Source: Undaria pinnatifida
Taxonomy: Eukaryota > Sar > Phaeophyceae > Laminariales > Alariaceae
Assembly: GCA_012845835.1 (NCBI GenBank)
Contig: JABAKD010000010.1
Coordinates: 11,164,311 to 11,228,310 of the forward strand
DNA: 64,000 bases
Direction: 5' to 3'
Shown here: positions 1 to 11,399 of the stretch, in pieces
Layout: each line of letters begins with the position of its first letter
Position numbering within the stretch: position 1 is the first letter of the stretch
Program-made: the position numbers and the translations under genes
The notes under the pieces: generated by a model
The model's database searches: none
What the model was told of the DNA's origin: nothing
The model's input: the letters and a program-made list of their open reading frames with translations, nothing else

Positions 1-439
1 CTGCTGGGTCAAAACACGTAAGACATGAGCAGCATTCGGCGATACCGACAAGGCACACTCGCCAAATCTGTTTTATCGATAGTCAGCGCTCTTGGGCCAG
101 CACACAAGACATACATCATACGCAACCAATATCCAACAAATACAAGTAGTAATCTATTTTATCGATGGTCCGTTCCCTCGGGCCAACACATACATAGATG
201 CACGCTTCCACAACGAAAACCCAATAAGGACACATGTTGGATCGATGCGCTGCCTTCTCTTGGTAGAATGCAACTCACCCTTCATGCGACTCGCCCCGAA
301 CACTACACGGCGCTTCGCGCTTAGTGCACGTGATGTCTGCCGGCATTGTAAGAGATCCGGGGGTCTATGGTCATACATACGACCACGGCTATGCATGAAA
401 CAAGTACCCTCCCCCCCACACACACACCTGCCTGCCTGC
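1..439. other. Left-edge spacer
   Basis: No gene recognised. Two diverged direct units (TTTTATCGATAGTCAGCG at about 72 and TTTTATCGATGGTCCGTT at about 158) are followed by C-rich sequence. Open frames here have no supporting features. Confidence 0.4.
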
Positions 440-545
440 TTGGTGAAAACCCGACGTGCTCCGTCGCGGTATAGTAGGGATTCGAGGGTCTTATGATCTG
501 ACGACTACGGCCATGCACAAACTGAGTACCCCCCCCTCCCCCCCC
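440..545 (-). repeat. Dispersed repeat E, copy 1
   Basis: GTGAAAACCCGACGTGCTCC, ATAGTAGGGATTCGAGG, GACGACTACGGCCATGC and AACTGAGTACCCCCCC, the reverse of 40,126-40,245. Ends at a C run. A partial further copy lies just upstream (about 365-420). Confidence 0.55.
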
Positions 546-635
546 CCCCCCCCCCCCGCGCGCCCGCACCCACACCTGTGTCGCTTATCACCTGTCTGAC
601 CTAACGTCCTTCGATTACAACGAACACATACGTAG

Positions 636-949
636 GTGACGGTCGGCTCCGGAAGCGGCTCCGAGAATCAGGACTTCCACCCGTGCCGTACCACCTTTTG
701 ATGTGGCGGCCCGCGCCCGGCGTGAACCTGATCGCGGTGGTTACTTTGGGGGGGGCGTTTACGGTGTTCCAGGTGCGACCGGAGGAGGAGGTTTTGGAAA
801 AGGTTTTCTACGATGGTGAAGCGTTCCCTGCAGGGGTCGTGGAGATTGAGGAGGATTCGCTTAAGGGGGATATTGTCGTCCTTTCCGCTGGGGTGGGAGA
901 GGACAAGTGTTGGGTGGTTTCGCGCGCATCTTCCAAGGTGGTTGGCTAA
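636..949 (+). CDS. Probable C-terminal exon of an unidentified protein
   Basis: An open frame runs in from about 605 and stops with TAA at 947-949. The best acceptor is the AG at 634-635, so the exon would start at 636 with two bases of a split codon; a second AG just before 671 is possible. The 313-base exon is GC-rich and less repetitive than its surroundings. The text includes [17 protein letters not shown], then FTVFQV and an acidic stretch ([10 protein letters not shown]), and ends SRASSKVVG. The alternation of hydrophobic and small residues, with a W early and a hydrophobic strand after it, is like one blade of a beta-propeller (WD40-like). That is only an impression and no family is assigned. 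Earlier exons would lie outside the window or in 1-600, where I see none. Confidence 0.4.
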
Positions 950-962
950 TGGGGCTGGCTGG

Positions 963-1001
963 GTGGATGGATGGATGGATGGATGGATGGATGGATGGAT
1001 G
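963..1001 (+). repeat. GGAT tetranucleotide repeat
   Basis: About ten GGAT units directly after the probable terminal exon stop. Confidence 0.85.
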
Positions 1002-1132
1002 GAGGGTTGTGGGAATTTTTCGTATGCCTTTTGCTTTGTTCGTATGGAGGGAAGCGTTTTTTTTTTCTGGTAATTTTACGTTGTGGTTGTACTGGAGGGA
1101 AATGTTTTGGTAAGGTTACCTACCTATTGTCA

Positions 1133-1285
1133 GACTCGTAGGTTCGGTGGACTTTTACGGGAGGGGGGGGGGTTGTCGGTCTTATTCTTGTTGTTCTTGT
1201 AGGTTCGGTGGACTTGTGCGGGGGTGGTTTTTAAGTCTTCTCGTGGTTGTACTCGTAGGTTCAGTAAACTTTTTCGGGAAGTTTT
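1133..1285 (+). repeat. Three spaced copies of a roughly 60 bp unit
   Basis: CTCGTAGGTTCGGTGGACTT recurs with small changes at about 1,136, 1,198 and 1,254, each followed by a G-rich stretch. Confidence 0.5.
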
Positions 1286-1289
1286 GTTC

Positions 1290-1930
1290 GCCCTTTGGGG
1301 GGGCCATTTCTTTTTTTCGACCTAAAAAACTCGGGAGTGAGATATGTTCCAACAGTCTAGAAGGAACGTCCAACAGGTACGAGCCGCAGCAGCAGCACCG
1401 CCATGGTCTACGCGTGTCGCACCGCTATATCCTTATCTCTTGCAGTCCCGACACATCCCCTCCGTAGCAGTGACCCCGGACTGCTTCGTGTGGTACGACG
1501 CGCATATAATCGCATTTTTTCGTCATATTTGTCCGTCGGACGTCTGAAGCGGGCTTAAGGTAGTTAGCAGGGACAACACATACGTGGTGGGGTTATAAGA
1601 AAATACTTTTTTGCTTGTTTTTTTGGCACGTTCCGTAACTTTTGGATTTTTTTTTTTTTTGGCGTAGCAGCGAACGTACTGTAGTGGGGCTTTCAACGAT
1701 TTTGTTTCTTTCTGTGTTTTTTGGTGCCAGCCGGCGCGTGTGGCAAGTGCGGGCGGAACGTAACGAGGCGTATTTCTTCGAGTATGCGAACGAGCCGAAC
1801 CCGAGAGGCCATAAGGCGGGTTGTGTGCGTGTCGATACTCCTTCTATGTGACGCTGTATGACCCAACATGCCATGCGAAACGGATATTGATGCGAAAGCC
1901 CTTCTCGCAAGAATTTAGACGCTAGGGGGA
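1290..1930. other. Spacer without recognised gene
   Basis: Mixed sequence with T runs. A GC-rich piece at 1,725-1,850 is open on + but has no start context or known motif. Confidence 0.35.
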
Positions 1931-2029
1931 AATATTGCGAGGGAGTCTTGATTGGGTACGGCATAAGTTCGGGGGTATTATACCCGGGTACCTGCCGGCG
2001 TGTGGCCTGAGCACTGAGCTTTGTTGCCT

Positions 2030-2136
2030 GGGTACTACTTGGGTACTACTCGGGTACTACTCGGGTACTACTCGGGTACTACTCGGGTACTACTCGGGTA
2101 CTACTCGGGTACTACTCGGGTACTACTCGGGTACCC
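2030..2136 (+). repeat. 11 bp minisatellite GGGTACTACTC, about 10 units
   Basis: Near-perfect tandem array, the first unit having CTTG in place of CTCG. It ends in GGGTACCCC. Confidence 0.85.
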
Positions 2137-2139
2137 CAG

Positions 2140-4924
2140 GGTGTATACCCGTCACACGCACCCTTGCAACCTTCTTGCAAGTTACGAAAAGTGCATGATA
2201 TAGATAACAATTTTTCGGCGAAAAACCGTCTCTGACTGACGCGGGGGGGTGCTCCACCTAGGAACTTTCCAAAATCGTTAGAACCTCGGTTGTGTTTTAC
2301 GATGTCATGGATTGGATGCCGAAGGCTATGGTCCTGTTCGTTCGAACTTCTCGCGCTTTCTTTTTCGTCGAAATCGGTTTTGGGGGGATGAGGTATGCAG
2401 TTCCTCAAGCGAACAGAAGCCCTAGGATCGTTGTGGTGTGCGCCTACCGTTGCATGCGGTTAATGGGAGGGCAAGACATGGGGGGGGGGGGGGGGGGGGG
2501 GGGCGGATGTTGCGGCGGTGCGTGGATGTTAAGAAAATAGTCGTCGCAAAACTCTCATAATGGGTGTGTGTGGATAGGCAGCACAGGAACGTGATATTTC
2601 ATAACGTGGGGGGGGGGCACGTATACCGCGTATGACACGCGCGCAAGGCGCGAGGTGTGGCTGGTGAGCGCACCCATTACTTATTTATTGGCTGTAAAGT
2701 TGATGCCATGCTGTAACAGCTCGTGGGGGTGGTTCCAAGCTACTGTAATGCCAGTAATGTTTATTGGCTTGTTGATCATTGTCACTGACCGCGTCCAAAA
2801 ATGATGAAACAGGTTTTCCGCACCAGCAGAGAAGTTGACAGCGGAGCGGACCTTTACGAGAGGTCAAGTTGGCTATTAATAGTCGCATAATGTGAATCCT
2901 AGACTAAAAACCTACATGATGCCACCGGCGGTATCGGGTGCACGAAGAGCACCCAATGATAGTTTCCTGTCGCTCCTCTGTGCCACGTTGGAGCAGAGTT
3001 GGGAAGGACAGGACAGGACACCTAATAAATACTAAGGAGCAGAAATGCTGACCCGCCAGGCTGATTTTCTTATTTTGGGGGAGGGCGCGTTCTACACTAT
3101 TAATATTAATAGCATCAGTATAACTGCTCCCGGCTTTCTTGTTTTCCTGTAAATTTCAGTCTGTGACTTACTTCAGCGAGTACCTATTACGCTATCGACA
3201 CAGCGCAACAGCCGCTGAGAGCACCCAGACTCGAGACGTGTAGCTAGAGGATGACGCGGATGAGCGGTGTTGGTGTGTTGCCAGCGGTCCGCTGCTACGG
3301 TGCGCTCTCGCCCGCTTGGTGCCGTGGAGAATGCGTCGGCTACTCGTACTGGTGCTCGTACTCTATTAATAGGCTGATTACATCATAAACGGTGTCGACA
3401 GGACAGCTCGTGTACGATCATTGCACCATTTAAGAATCTGTTTATTTGTGGCCAAAGGCTGCGGAATTCTTATGCAAGGCGGAGTGTGTCGTACGCCATT
3501 GTCAGTACAAAAGAGGCCGTGTTGTTATGTTGACTTGTGCAACGATGGAGATATAAGGTATACCGTTTTTTGGCGAAATGGTTTCGGAATGACGGCGCTT
3601 TAACCCAAAATCGTCGGGAAAAAAAGAAATATTATAATAGGCCATTTGTTTTTGGCACAATTCGCTTTCTGTGTACCTAGACCATTAGACTTTTTCATCT
3701 GGTACTACAAGTTTTTATTTTCTCCAAATCAGTCTTTTGGGCGTCTTAAGCTCCCGAATTGAGGGGTAGTGTTAAGAAAAGAAAGAAGTGCTGCACCTCT
3801 TACCATATCGTAGCACGCGCCTTTCCTCGTTTAAAAACTCGAGCCTGAAGTTGTTAGCTGCCAAATTCTTAAGAGTGCTGTCTCCTACTTGAAATAAATG
3901 CATGGAAGATTTTCCAGAGGTTGCGCGAGAGCGGCCGAAGGCTCCGATTTAGACTAGCTTTCGAGTTGTTTTTGAGATAACTCGAGCTGAGGTCCACCTC
4001 TCGGCGCGCTGCTTCCTGGAAGTGCCTCACCTTGTTCCTCTCTCCCGACCCTGCCGGAGTGGACGTCGGGCGTGCTCGCGTCTTCTCTCTGCTGGGGGTG
4101 TTATTTTTTGCTTTTTTTTATAAAAAAATAACAATTTGTCTTTTTCTACGTACCGCAGTGGCTACGATGTAAGAGACGGTTCGACGAGCCGAAACATATC
4201 AGCTTATACCCGGTTTTCTCTCAGTTCGGTTTAAGATATTGTTCTTCTACATCGAAAGCACGATATAAGAGAGTTTTATCTTTGATCGTAGCCAAATTCT
4301 ACAGGGCCGTTTAGGACAGTGCTCCATGCAAAATCGATGTCAGAGCTCATCGACCCCGCTAGGAACTACGTTGACGTCATGCTGCGAAAATGCCAGTGCA
4401 TCGTGTGCACTCAATGCACCGTTCGATCTGTTCTTTTATTAGCACATATTCATACCCACCGAAAACAAAAATAAGCTTTGCGTGCTCGCGCTTGCTACGC
4501 TCTGTGTATACCTATGCCCCCCCCCCCCCCCCCCCCCCCGCGAAAACCAGTCTTTCAAACGTGTTGGACGAATGGACACGAGTGGCTGATGCATATATGT
4601 ACCCTTGCTCGTTATAACCAAAAAACGAAGGCTGCCCGCTGCACAGGGCATGGCGTTTGGAGGCGTGTGCGTGTGTTGTGTGTGCGGCACTACTTTTCTG
4701 AAAGCTTGATATAAGAGAAAATCTCGGGAATATAAGACAAAAGTTCCCCAATAATATCAGGTTTTTTCGTGACAAGCCGAAAGAGCTATCTTACGTCCGC
4801 ATTTTCTCTAGTATCGACTATCTTCCATCGTAGCCACTACAGTACTACTGATGTGCTGTGCAAGAAAACATTCTACCAGATGACTACTGTAATGTCATAG
4901 AAAACATCGTGTGGTAAGACATGA
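2140..4924. other. Spacer with G/C runs
   Basis: I see no gene. It contains a 24-base G run (2,480-2,503) and a 23-base C run (4,517-4,539). AT-rich stretches with TATTAAT occur at 2,870-3,370. Confidence 0.4.
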
Positions 4925-4995
4925 CAGTAGGTTGAGCCCCTTGCGAGTACGCATAAGGTCGGGGGTTCAAGTCTCACCCGAGCTCTCTTTTTTTT
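4925..4995 (+). tRNA. tRNA-like 3' half followed by T run
   Basis: GGGGGTTCAAGTCTCAC resembles a B box/T-arm and is followed by a T run at 4,986-4,995 that could end Pol III transcription. The D-arm and acceptor do not pair. A related sequence lies 150 bp downstream. Confidence 0.25.
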
Positions 4996-5059
4996 CTGAA
5001 AACGTAAAACAGCATACAAGGTGCAGATATTAATATTAACACGTAGTATGATTAGAAAG

Positions 5060-5158
5060 TACCGGTAGCTTGCGTCCCTTTTGAGTTATGAGTACGCACG
5101 TACCGGTATGCAGTTTGGGATTCAATTCCCACCGGAGCGCGTCCATATTTTTTTTTTC
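5060..5158 (+). tRNA. Second tRNA-like 3' half followed by T run
   Basis: GAGTACGCACGTACCGG and TTTGGGATTCAATTCCCACC, then a T run at 5,147-5,157. It shares GAGTACGCA and the T-arm position with 4,925-4,995. Not foldable as a full tRNA. Confidence 0.22.
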
Positions 5159-5327
5159 GTGTGTGTACTACCGTTTTTTGCATCTCTTGTTTTCGTTAGG
5201 CACAGTGTGTATGGTTCACAACACACAACAGGGTGCCTGAATTTGATACGATAATATTATACTGCTGGGTGCGCTGCTGCACGGCGTACGAGAAGTGTGT
5301 GTGTTTGTATCTGCCCGTGATGTATTT

Positions 5328-5412
5328 CTGCTGCTGCTGCTGCTGCTTCTTTGTGCTGCCATCCTGCTGTTGCTGCAGCTGCAGTGCTGCTGCTTGCTGC
5401 TTGCTGCCGCTG
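5328..5412 (+). repeat. Imperfect CTG repeat
   Basis: CTGCTGCTGCTGCTG with interruptions. It reads as Cys- or Ala-rich on + and Ser/Gln-rich on -, with no coding support. Confidence 0.7.
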
Positions 5413-5943
5413 TTCTCATCGTCGTGTGTGCCGGATGACGCAACTTGTTGCTGTGGTTTTCGTATTGCGCCCGACTACAAAGTTATTTGTATTGCACCCC
5501 TCGGCAGTACTGCCGCATATACAGCCTCGATTTACCTGTAATCCTACGCTCATAATACATACCATGCGTCCTCGAAAAACACGGGCATGCGCGGAGCCAA
5601 GGCGGACGGCAGCCCGCCGCGACGAAGCCCCCCCGGTATTGTATTGCGATTGAGTCCGCATCGAACTTTCAGGAATGTTTTTCGTCGGCCGCATGATATC
5701 TAGTGTTGCTTCTTCCGCAGCAGCGCAGGAAAAATGGGGGGAAGCGCTTTTGGGGCTCTTTGTTTCGACAGCTCAGGGCGGGCCACTTGCTTAAGTGCCT
5801 ACCCTAAAAACGCGCCTTGTAAAAAATCAATTCAGCCCGGTTTTTCTTTCGCTCTCCGCTCTCTTGCCTTCGCAAATTTTCGTCGCGATGGAAGAGGTTG
5901 TTCCGCTCTCCGGAGTGAGATTGGAGGCACCCCGCGTCTTTTA

Positions 5944-6105
5944 TCATCATAGGCCTCGCCTTGGTCAGTCAAACGGACGAACACGGCGTTGAGCCATCAT
6001 CCTCGCCTTGGTCAGTCAAAAACGAACAAACACGGCGTTGAGCCATCATCCTCACCTCGTGGTCAGTCAAAAACGAACGAACACAGCGTTGAGCCATCAC
6101 CCCTC
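5944..6105 (+). repeat. Three tandem units of about 52 bp
   Basis: Unit: CCTCGCCTTGGTCAGTC, AAACGAACGAACAC, GGCGTTGAGCCATCATC. The units differ by a few bases. Confidence 0.75.
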
Positions 6106-6298
6106 GGTAGGATGTCGCATTTTTTGTTGGGGTAATTATTTTTTTTTGCTCCCTCTCCTCAAGCCAGGAACTATCTAGACTAGACTATGGGTTTAGCATG
6201 ATCATTGTACGAGGGTTCTTTGTTTTAGGACTATTGTAGTAATACATGTATATATAGCCCGCGATCGAAACCGCTCACTGTCGTGATGTACCGTCGTG

Positions 6299-6444
6299 TA
6301 CTACTACTATTACTACTACTACTACTACTACTACTGCTACTACTACTACTACTACTACTACTACTGCTACTACTGCTGCTACTACTACTGCTACTACTAC
6401 TAAAATACTGCTACTGCTACTGCTACTACCACTACTACTATTAA

Positions 6445-6480
<36 letters not shown>

Positions 6481-6548
6481 CACTACTATTACTACTACTA
6501 CTATTACTACTACTGCTACTACTGCTGCTACTACTACTACTATTACTA
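6299..6548 (+). repeat. Long imperfect TAC/TGC trinucleotide array
   Basis: About 250 bp of TAC triplets interrupted by TGC, CAC and ATT triplets. Phase is kept through most of the array. Confidence 0.85.
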
Positions 6549-7393
6549 AACCTACTGTGCTCGTAAAACGTTGGGACGCGTGCGTGGTAAACGATGTTTT
6601 GATGCTGTCTGGGTTCTGAAGACGGAAGCGGTGGCTAAAGAAGAAACGGTGGAACTACGTGAGTAACCAGGATGAGCATGCACGGCGGTCAAACCGCCTG
6701 ACCTAGTTTATTAGCAAGGCGGTAGGTAGGTCCATCCGCACTAGCAACGTATTCGGCGCGATCTCATATACCGAAACATTGCTCCCCGCAGGAACTCGGC
6801 AGGAGATGCCTGTCTGCGCGGTGTGTACAGAGAGTGCGCAGGCGGCTGATGTTTCGCTTGTTTCATCATTCTGTTCAGTTTATACCGGGTACACCCCCAC
6901 GAGCAGTAGTTCGGCTTTCGACGATATACCTTGTGTATCATTTTTTGTGTCGATTGTATGTAGCCACCAAAAATAGGCGGTACGGTTTTGCGTGCAGACA
7001 TCCAAAAAAAAACGAAGGGGTAGGCAAGAGGCGGTGCATCTTGTCCCAACACAAACGCTGCGCTACTTTTTTTCTTTTCTTTTCAGAAGTGCAACACATA
7101 CGAAGCCCATATAATTTCACTCTAAAATGTGGGTGCGGTTTCTAGAAGGGTTTTAAGATAACTTTTTTCCTACCGTTAATTAAGATAACTTTAACGACAC
7201 AGACGGTAAAACAAAGCAAGAGGATCGATCTGCACTTTTCTTTTTCTTTTTTCAAAGAAAACGTCGACGACCAGGTAAATCATGCCCCGCACATCGTGCG
7301 GCGGCTGATAGCTTCAGGTAATTCAACCCGTTCTAATTCTTCTTTGGATTTTGACTATAAATAATAGAGTGCTGCTGCTCTGTGTGCTCGCAA
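6549..7393. other. Spacer without recognised gene
   Basis: Nothing identifiable. Open frames of up to about 100 codons overlap each other on both strands without family resemblance. Confidence 0.35.
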
Positions 7394-7475
7394 CACTTGA
7401 GATTTTGAGGCGGGGACTTTTTCTATGCTTTGAGGCGGTGAGTTTTCCATGTTTTGAGGCGGTGAGTTTTTTTTT
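7394..7475 (+). repeat. Three tandem TTTGAGGCGGTGAGTTTT units
   Basis: Spacing is 30 to 35 bp. The GAGGCGGT core also occurs in inverse form (ACCGCCTC/T) in a cluster at 36,698-36,862 and near 6,700. Confidence 0.55.
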
Positions 7476-7793
7476 CTGCTTGTTGTTTGTGTTTTTTTTC
7501 ACTCGGTTTTTACAATGGGTTGTTTCACCGATGTACGGAAAGCTCTTCTTAGGACAACCAACAACGTCAATCAGGAGGGCAACCACCTTGGTGTATGTCA
7601 GGCCTTCAACAACAACCGGAAAATACGCATAACGACGTACAGGCACTGTTGTAGGGGGGAAAGGGGAGGAGGGGCATTGTAGCGACTTTCACCTTGCTAC
7701 CTGGTGTTACCGGGATTGGGGGGGGGGGGGGGGGGGGGGGGGGAGTTGGGCAGGGCGGGGGAGGGAGGGGGCGTACTGATTTGTCTCTCGCCT

Positions 7794-7930
7794 TGACAAT
7801 TTTGACCATTGACCACGCACTCCTTTCCACATCGGAGCACCGTTCCCGCCCCTGGTACAGACACCCCCCCAACATCTCGGCGCTCAGCACGTTTCTTCCA
7901 TACCATTGCATCAAAACTTTTGGCTCATCT
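7794..7930 (+). repeat. Dispersed repeat D (GACCATTGACCACGC), copy 1
   Basis: A 110-130 bp block with GACCATTGACCACGC, ATCGGAGCACCGTTCC, AGACACCCCCCCAACATC and GGCGCTCAGCACG. It is shared with 11,266, 40,263 and the reverse copy at 63,305, always near a long G/C run. Confidence 0.6.
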
Positions 7931-8023
7931 TAGTCTCCTTTCTTCTTTGGCCGTCTGTGGCCCAACCCTAACCCATCTGTCTCCTAGGATGGGGGAGGGG
8001 AGGGGAGGGGGCGCTCGTTGTCA

Positions 8024-8120
8024 TGCATGGCCGTAGTCTTCAGACTCCAGACCATAGCCCGTCGCATCCATACAAAAAGCCGGGACGGAGCACATCGGGA
8101 TTTCACCCGGGGGGGCCGGG
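8024..8120 (+). repeat. Dispersed repeat E, copy 2
   Basis: CATGGCCGTAGTCTTCAG, CCGTCGCATCCATACAAAA, GGACGGAGCACATCGGG, then a G run. It follows repeat D at 7,794 within 100 bp, the same D/E pairing as in PP2C intron 5. Confidence 0.5.
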
Positions 8121-8794
8121 GGGGGGGGGGTATTTGCAGCACCGCCCCTCTTGGAGCGAGGGTTAGGGGTACTTTTCCTCCCCCACCACCCCTCTTTCCG
8201 AACTTTTTCGCCTTTCCCTCGCCAATCTCCCAACTTCCCCCCTCCCCCAACGTTGACATGTCCTCCTGTCCAAGAATGTGGGACAAGTCCTTGTGTTGTA
8301 AAGAGTTTCCTTTTCCTTTCCTCCTCGCCCTTTTTGTTGTATAATAACATCCAGGTTTGGGGTTTCCTCTTGCTTCCTCTGCCGCTCGCGTTTTTTTTTT
8401 CTGTACAACGTACAAAGTTGGGGGAGCCGGGGTGGAGGGGGGGGGGAACTTGCATGTACCAGGCAACGATTTTCCCCTCGGTACTTGGTGTTATCGGGGT
8501 TTTCCCGGGAGGGGGGGGGGGCATTGCGGCACCGCCCCTCCGGCATACTTTTCTACAACAGCAATCCCCCCCCGGCCAACCTTCCACATCTCCACACGTC
8601 GGATAAATAATCATTTGTCACTTGATCTAGATATTTCAGGGAATATCTGTATGATCTGTCGCATGTCGCCGGGTGGGAGCCGTACGATCTGCATGATCTA
8701 GCACATGTTTACTGGGTTGGATCTGTACTCTACGTATACAGATCCTTGCGGAACATCTCATAACGGCAGCTATGGGATCTACTGTAGATGACCT

Positions 8795-9008
8795 CGATGT
8801 ATCGTGATCTGTCCGGTTTAGGTGATCATCACGATCGTGATCTGTCCGATATAGATGATCTGGATCGTGATCTGTCTGATGTAGGTGATCTGGACCGTGA
8901 TCTGTCCGATGTAGATTATCTACGCGATCGTGATCTGTCCGATGTAGATGATCTACACGATCGTGATCTGTCCGATGTAGATTATTTGCATGATCGTGAT
9001 CTGTCCCC
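8795..9008 (+). repeat. 27-33 bp minisatellite with unit lengths in multiples of three
   Basis: Units such as CGTGATCTGTCCGATGTAGA followed by TGATCT repeat about eight times. Because units are 27 or 30 bases, both strands stay open. The + strand would read as R-D-L-S-D-V-D-D-L repeats (8,788-9,069), but no splice or promoter context supports a gene. Confidence 0.65.
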
Positions 9009-9161
9009 AGATGAGCACCTTTCCTCCACGGAGTCATCCCACGCTAGAGGAGCAGCAGAAAATCTCTGAGCTCTCTAGCGTGAGGGGCTCAATCCCTCAC
9101 CCGTAACATGAATTCGAAGACATTCGTGCGCGCAATCCGACCAGCATTTCTATACACTAGT

Positions 9162-9465
9162 GAGTCGTTCTACGGTAGCCCCCCCAACTTTTCTTCAACG
9201 AAATCGCCGGTTTTGAAAACATCTCCCGGCCGTATCTCCTCATTTTGAAAATCATCTCCCGGCCGTATCTCCTGAAATGCGGTGCCCCTTGCCACCCCGA
9301 CGTCATCGTTCGATAGATATCATAGTCCTTTGCACACAAGACAATCCGTGTGGATATTGTTTTCATAGCATCCTGTCCTTGTGTAGAGCAGCCATGAAAC
9401 GTTCGTTGAAGAAAATCGCAAGTTTTTTCTTGGGGGGGGGGGGCGGGGCTATCGTAGAATCAGTC
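9162..9465. mobile_element. Terminal-inverted-repeat MITE (family C), copy 1
   Basis: Left end GAGTCGTTCTACGGTAGCCC, right end GGCTATCGTAGAATCAGTC, inverted copies of each other. The interior is shared with the two copies near 15 kb: CTCCCGGCCGTATCTCCTG, ACCCCGACGTCATCG and CCATGAAACGTTCG. A short internal duplication of CTCCCGGCCGTATCTCC makes this copy longer. Confidence 0.65.
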
Positions 9466-9479
9466 CAGTCCAAAAGCAC

Positions 9480-11200
9480 ATGTTGTATTCGTAAATGTTT
9501 TGGTACTAACGGATAGGTTCACGCTTGAGGAGCTCAAGTCGGTGAGGTATACCTTTTTTTGGCTAGGGCTAAAAGCGCAATCCCCTGCCGTGGGATGCCT
9601 CCATACTAACGCGCAATCCCCTCTCCTCATGCTTGGACGTGCCCCCGACGCTAGCAAAACCCTCTCCATTCCTCTGCGAACCACCATGCCCGACTACCAG
9701 TACACCCGATGTTGACATGCATGTCCTTCAGGTTGTCGCCTTCCCCTCTTCATCCCTCCCCTCACATCATCACATCGACTTGCCAGTGCACCGTCACGGA
9801 CTACCGTGCCGCGGCGCCAAGGACAATACTGCTGTAGCACAACGCCAATGACAGGCATCGGCCTGTTTTTCCCTAGATATTTGATATTTTAGGTTGGGTG
9901 GAGGCATGGAATACGAAACTCACGCTTTGCGAGTTTTCGGCCCTTGCCCCAGCGCTTGGAACGCTTGGTTCCCCATCCCTGGGAACTCAAGCAATCCTTC
10001 CCCGAGCCGAGCATGATGCAAACTGTCTCGGGGAGGCTTCCTTTAGACCGCCTGTTGCTCGCGGAGTGTTGGGCCCGGCAGGTCTCCTTTGTGGGGCAGC
10101 CGTGGACACACATTCGCGCGGCCGCGGGAGGTCGAGTGGCGCTTACTCGCAAGCAGCCGGTGTCACTTGGTCGAGGTTGGGTAATGGTTAGTCCTGGTGC
10201 CTCATACTTGTCTTGGCTGCCCCGACGGGTTTACAATCTGACGGGCGCTGCGAGGTAGGGTCCACTTCCTTGATGTTTCGCGCGGTATCACCGGTGCGGG
10301 CTGGGTCGATGCGGCGACGATTTTCTCTTCGAAGCTGTCTTTGATGTGGCGTCAGCGATGCTTGACGCTTTGTACGCTTGCCCGCGCACGCTGTAGGTCA
10401 TCAAAGCGAGGAAGCTAGTCGAACTACGGCGGTGGCGGCGGCGGCGGCGGGGGGGACGGCGGTGGCCATGTACGCTCTTCATATTTCCTTCACTGCCACA
10501 TACCTAGCGAGAGACATTATATATATGGGCGTACCTCGACCGTGCAGGAAGAAGACGCCATGCAGTAGGGCAACACCCTGGCTTCGCATCGAAGGCAACA
10601 AAAAGACGTTTGCGTACATCGCTGGCCGCCGCAAACCTGGCTAATCCATGGCGGGCGTTGTATTTATGCCAGATCTTGTTTTGTGCATGGCGAAGAATGT
10701 CAATACAATTGTCAGCCAAAACATGGTGAACCCGTGGTGCTCGATAGGCCAAACATCATCATAGTGCACCGTGTAGAACGTCGCAAAATCGTAACGAAAA
10801 AAAAACTGAGGCGTTCCGCGCGTTAGCAACAGGCCCGACCGACACGCGTGTTGATCATCACCCTATGGAGCTCGTCGATACAGCTTCAGCAGACACGCGG
10901 GGAGGCTACTCCACACGGCCGGAGGGTCGATCGATGTTGGTGGTCAAGGTCATTTGTGCCGCCGCCCTCCCTTTCGGTGGCGCGTCGTCGACCACTTTCA
11001 TTCGCGACAGTCTTGGGGGGATTGTGTCTCAGAAGGTCAGACGGTCTTGGAATCCCGGCTATCTTTCACGCGCGCGAAGATCCTTGTTGGAGATGGGGGA
11101 CCAGAAGACCGGGCTTCAGTTGTCGGCTATCCTTCTTCATTCATGTTCACAAGAGATCCACGGTTATTCTAGAGGAGGATCGAGTAAAAAAAAAGACTTG
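9480..11200. other. GC-richer block with unrecognised open frames
   Basis: The segments 9,890-10,260 and 10,865-11,200 are less repetitive and stay open for 80-136 codons in more than one frame. The frame from 9,944 reads LPLDRLLLAECWARQVSFVG; the frame from 10,865 reads MELVDTASADTRGGY. Neither matches a family I know. They could be exons of an unknown gene or old element sequence. Confidence 0.25.
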
Positions 11201-11265
11201 AAACAGGGAAGGCGCGGGGCGGGGGGGGGGGGGGGAGGGGGCGCATTCGTTTTGTTGCTTATCTC

Positions 11266-11395
11266 AGTCTGTTGACCATCGACCACGCCTCCTTTTTCGA
11301 GACGGAGCACCACGTTGCTACTCCTAATAGAGACACCTTGAACATCTTTGGGCGCTCATGACGTTTCTTCCATATATTACAGCAAAAAACAAGTT
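11266..11395 (+). repeat. Dispersed repeat D, copy 2
   Basis: GTTGACCATCGACCACGCC, GAGACGGAGCACCACG, AGAGACACCTTGAACATC and GGGCGCTCATGACG match the family. A G run precedes it. Confidence 0.6.
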
Positions 11396-11399
11396 TTCG

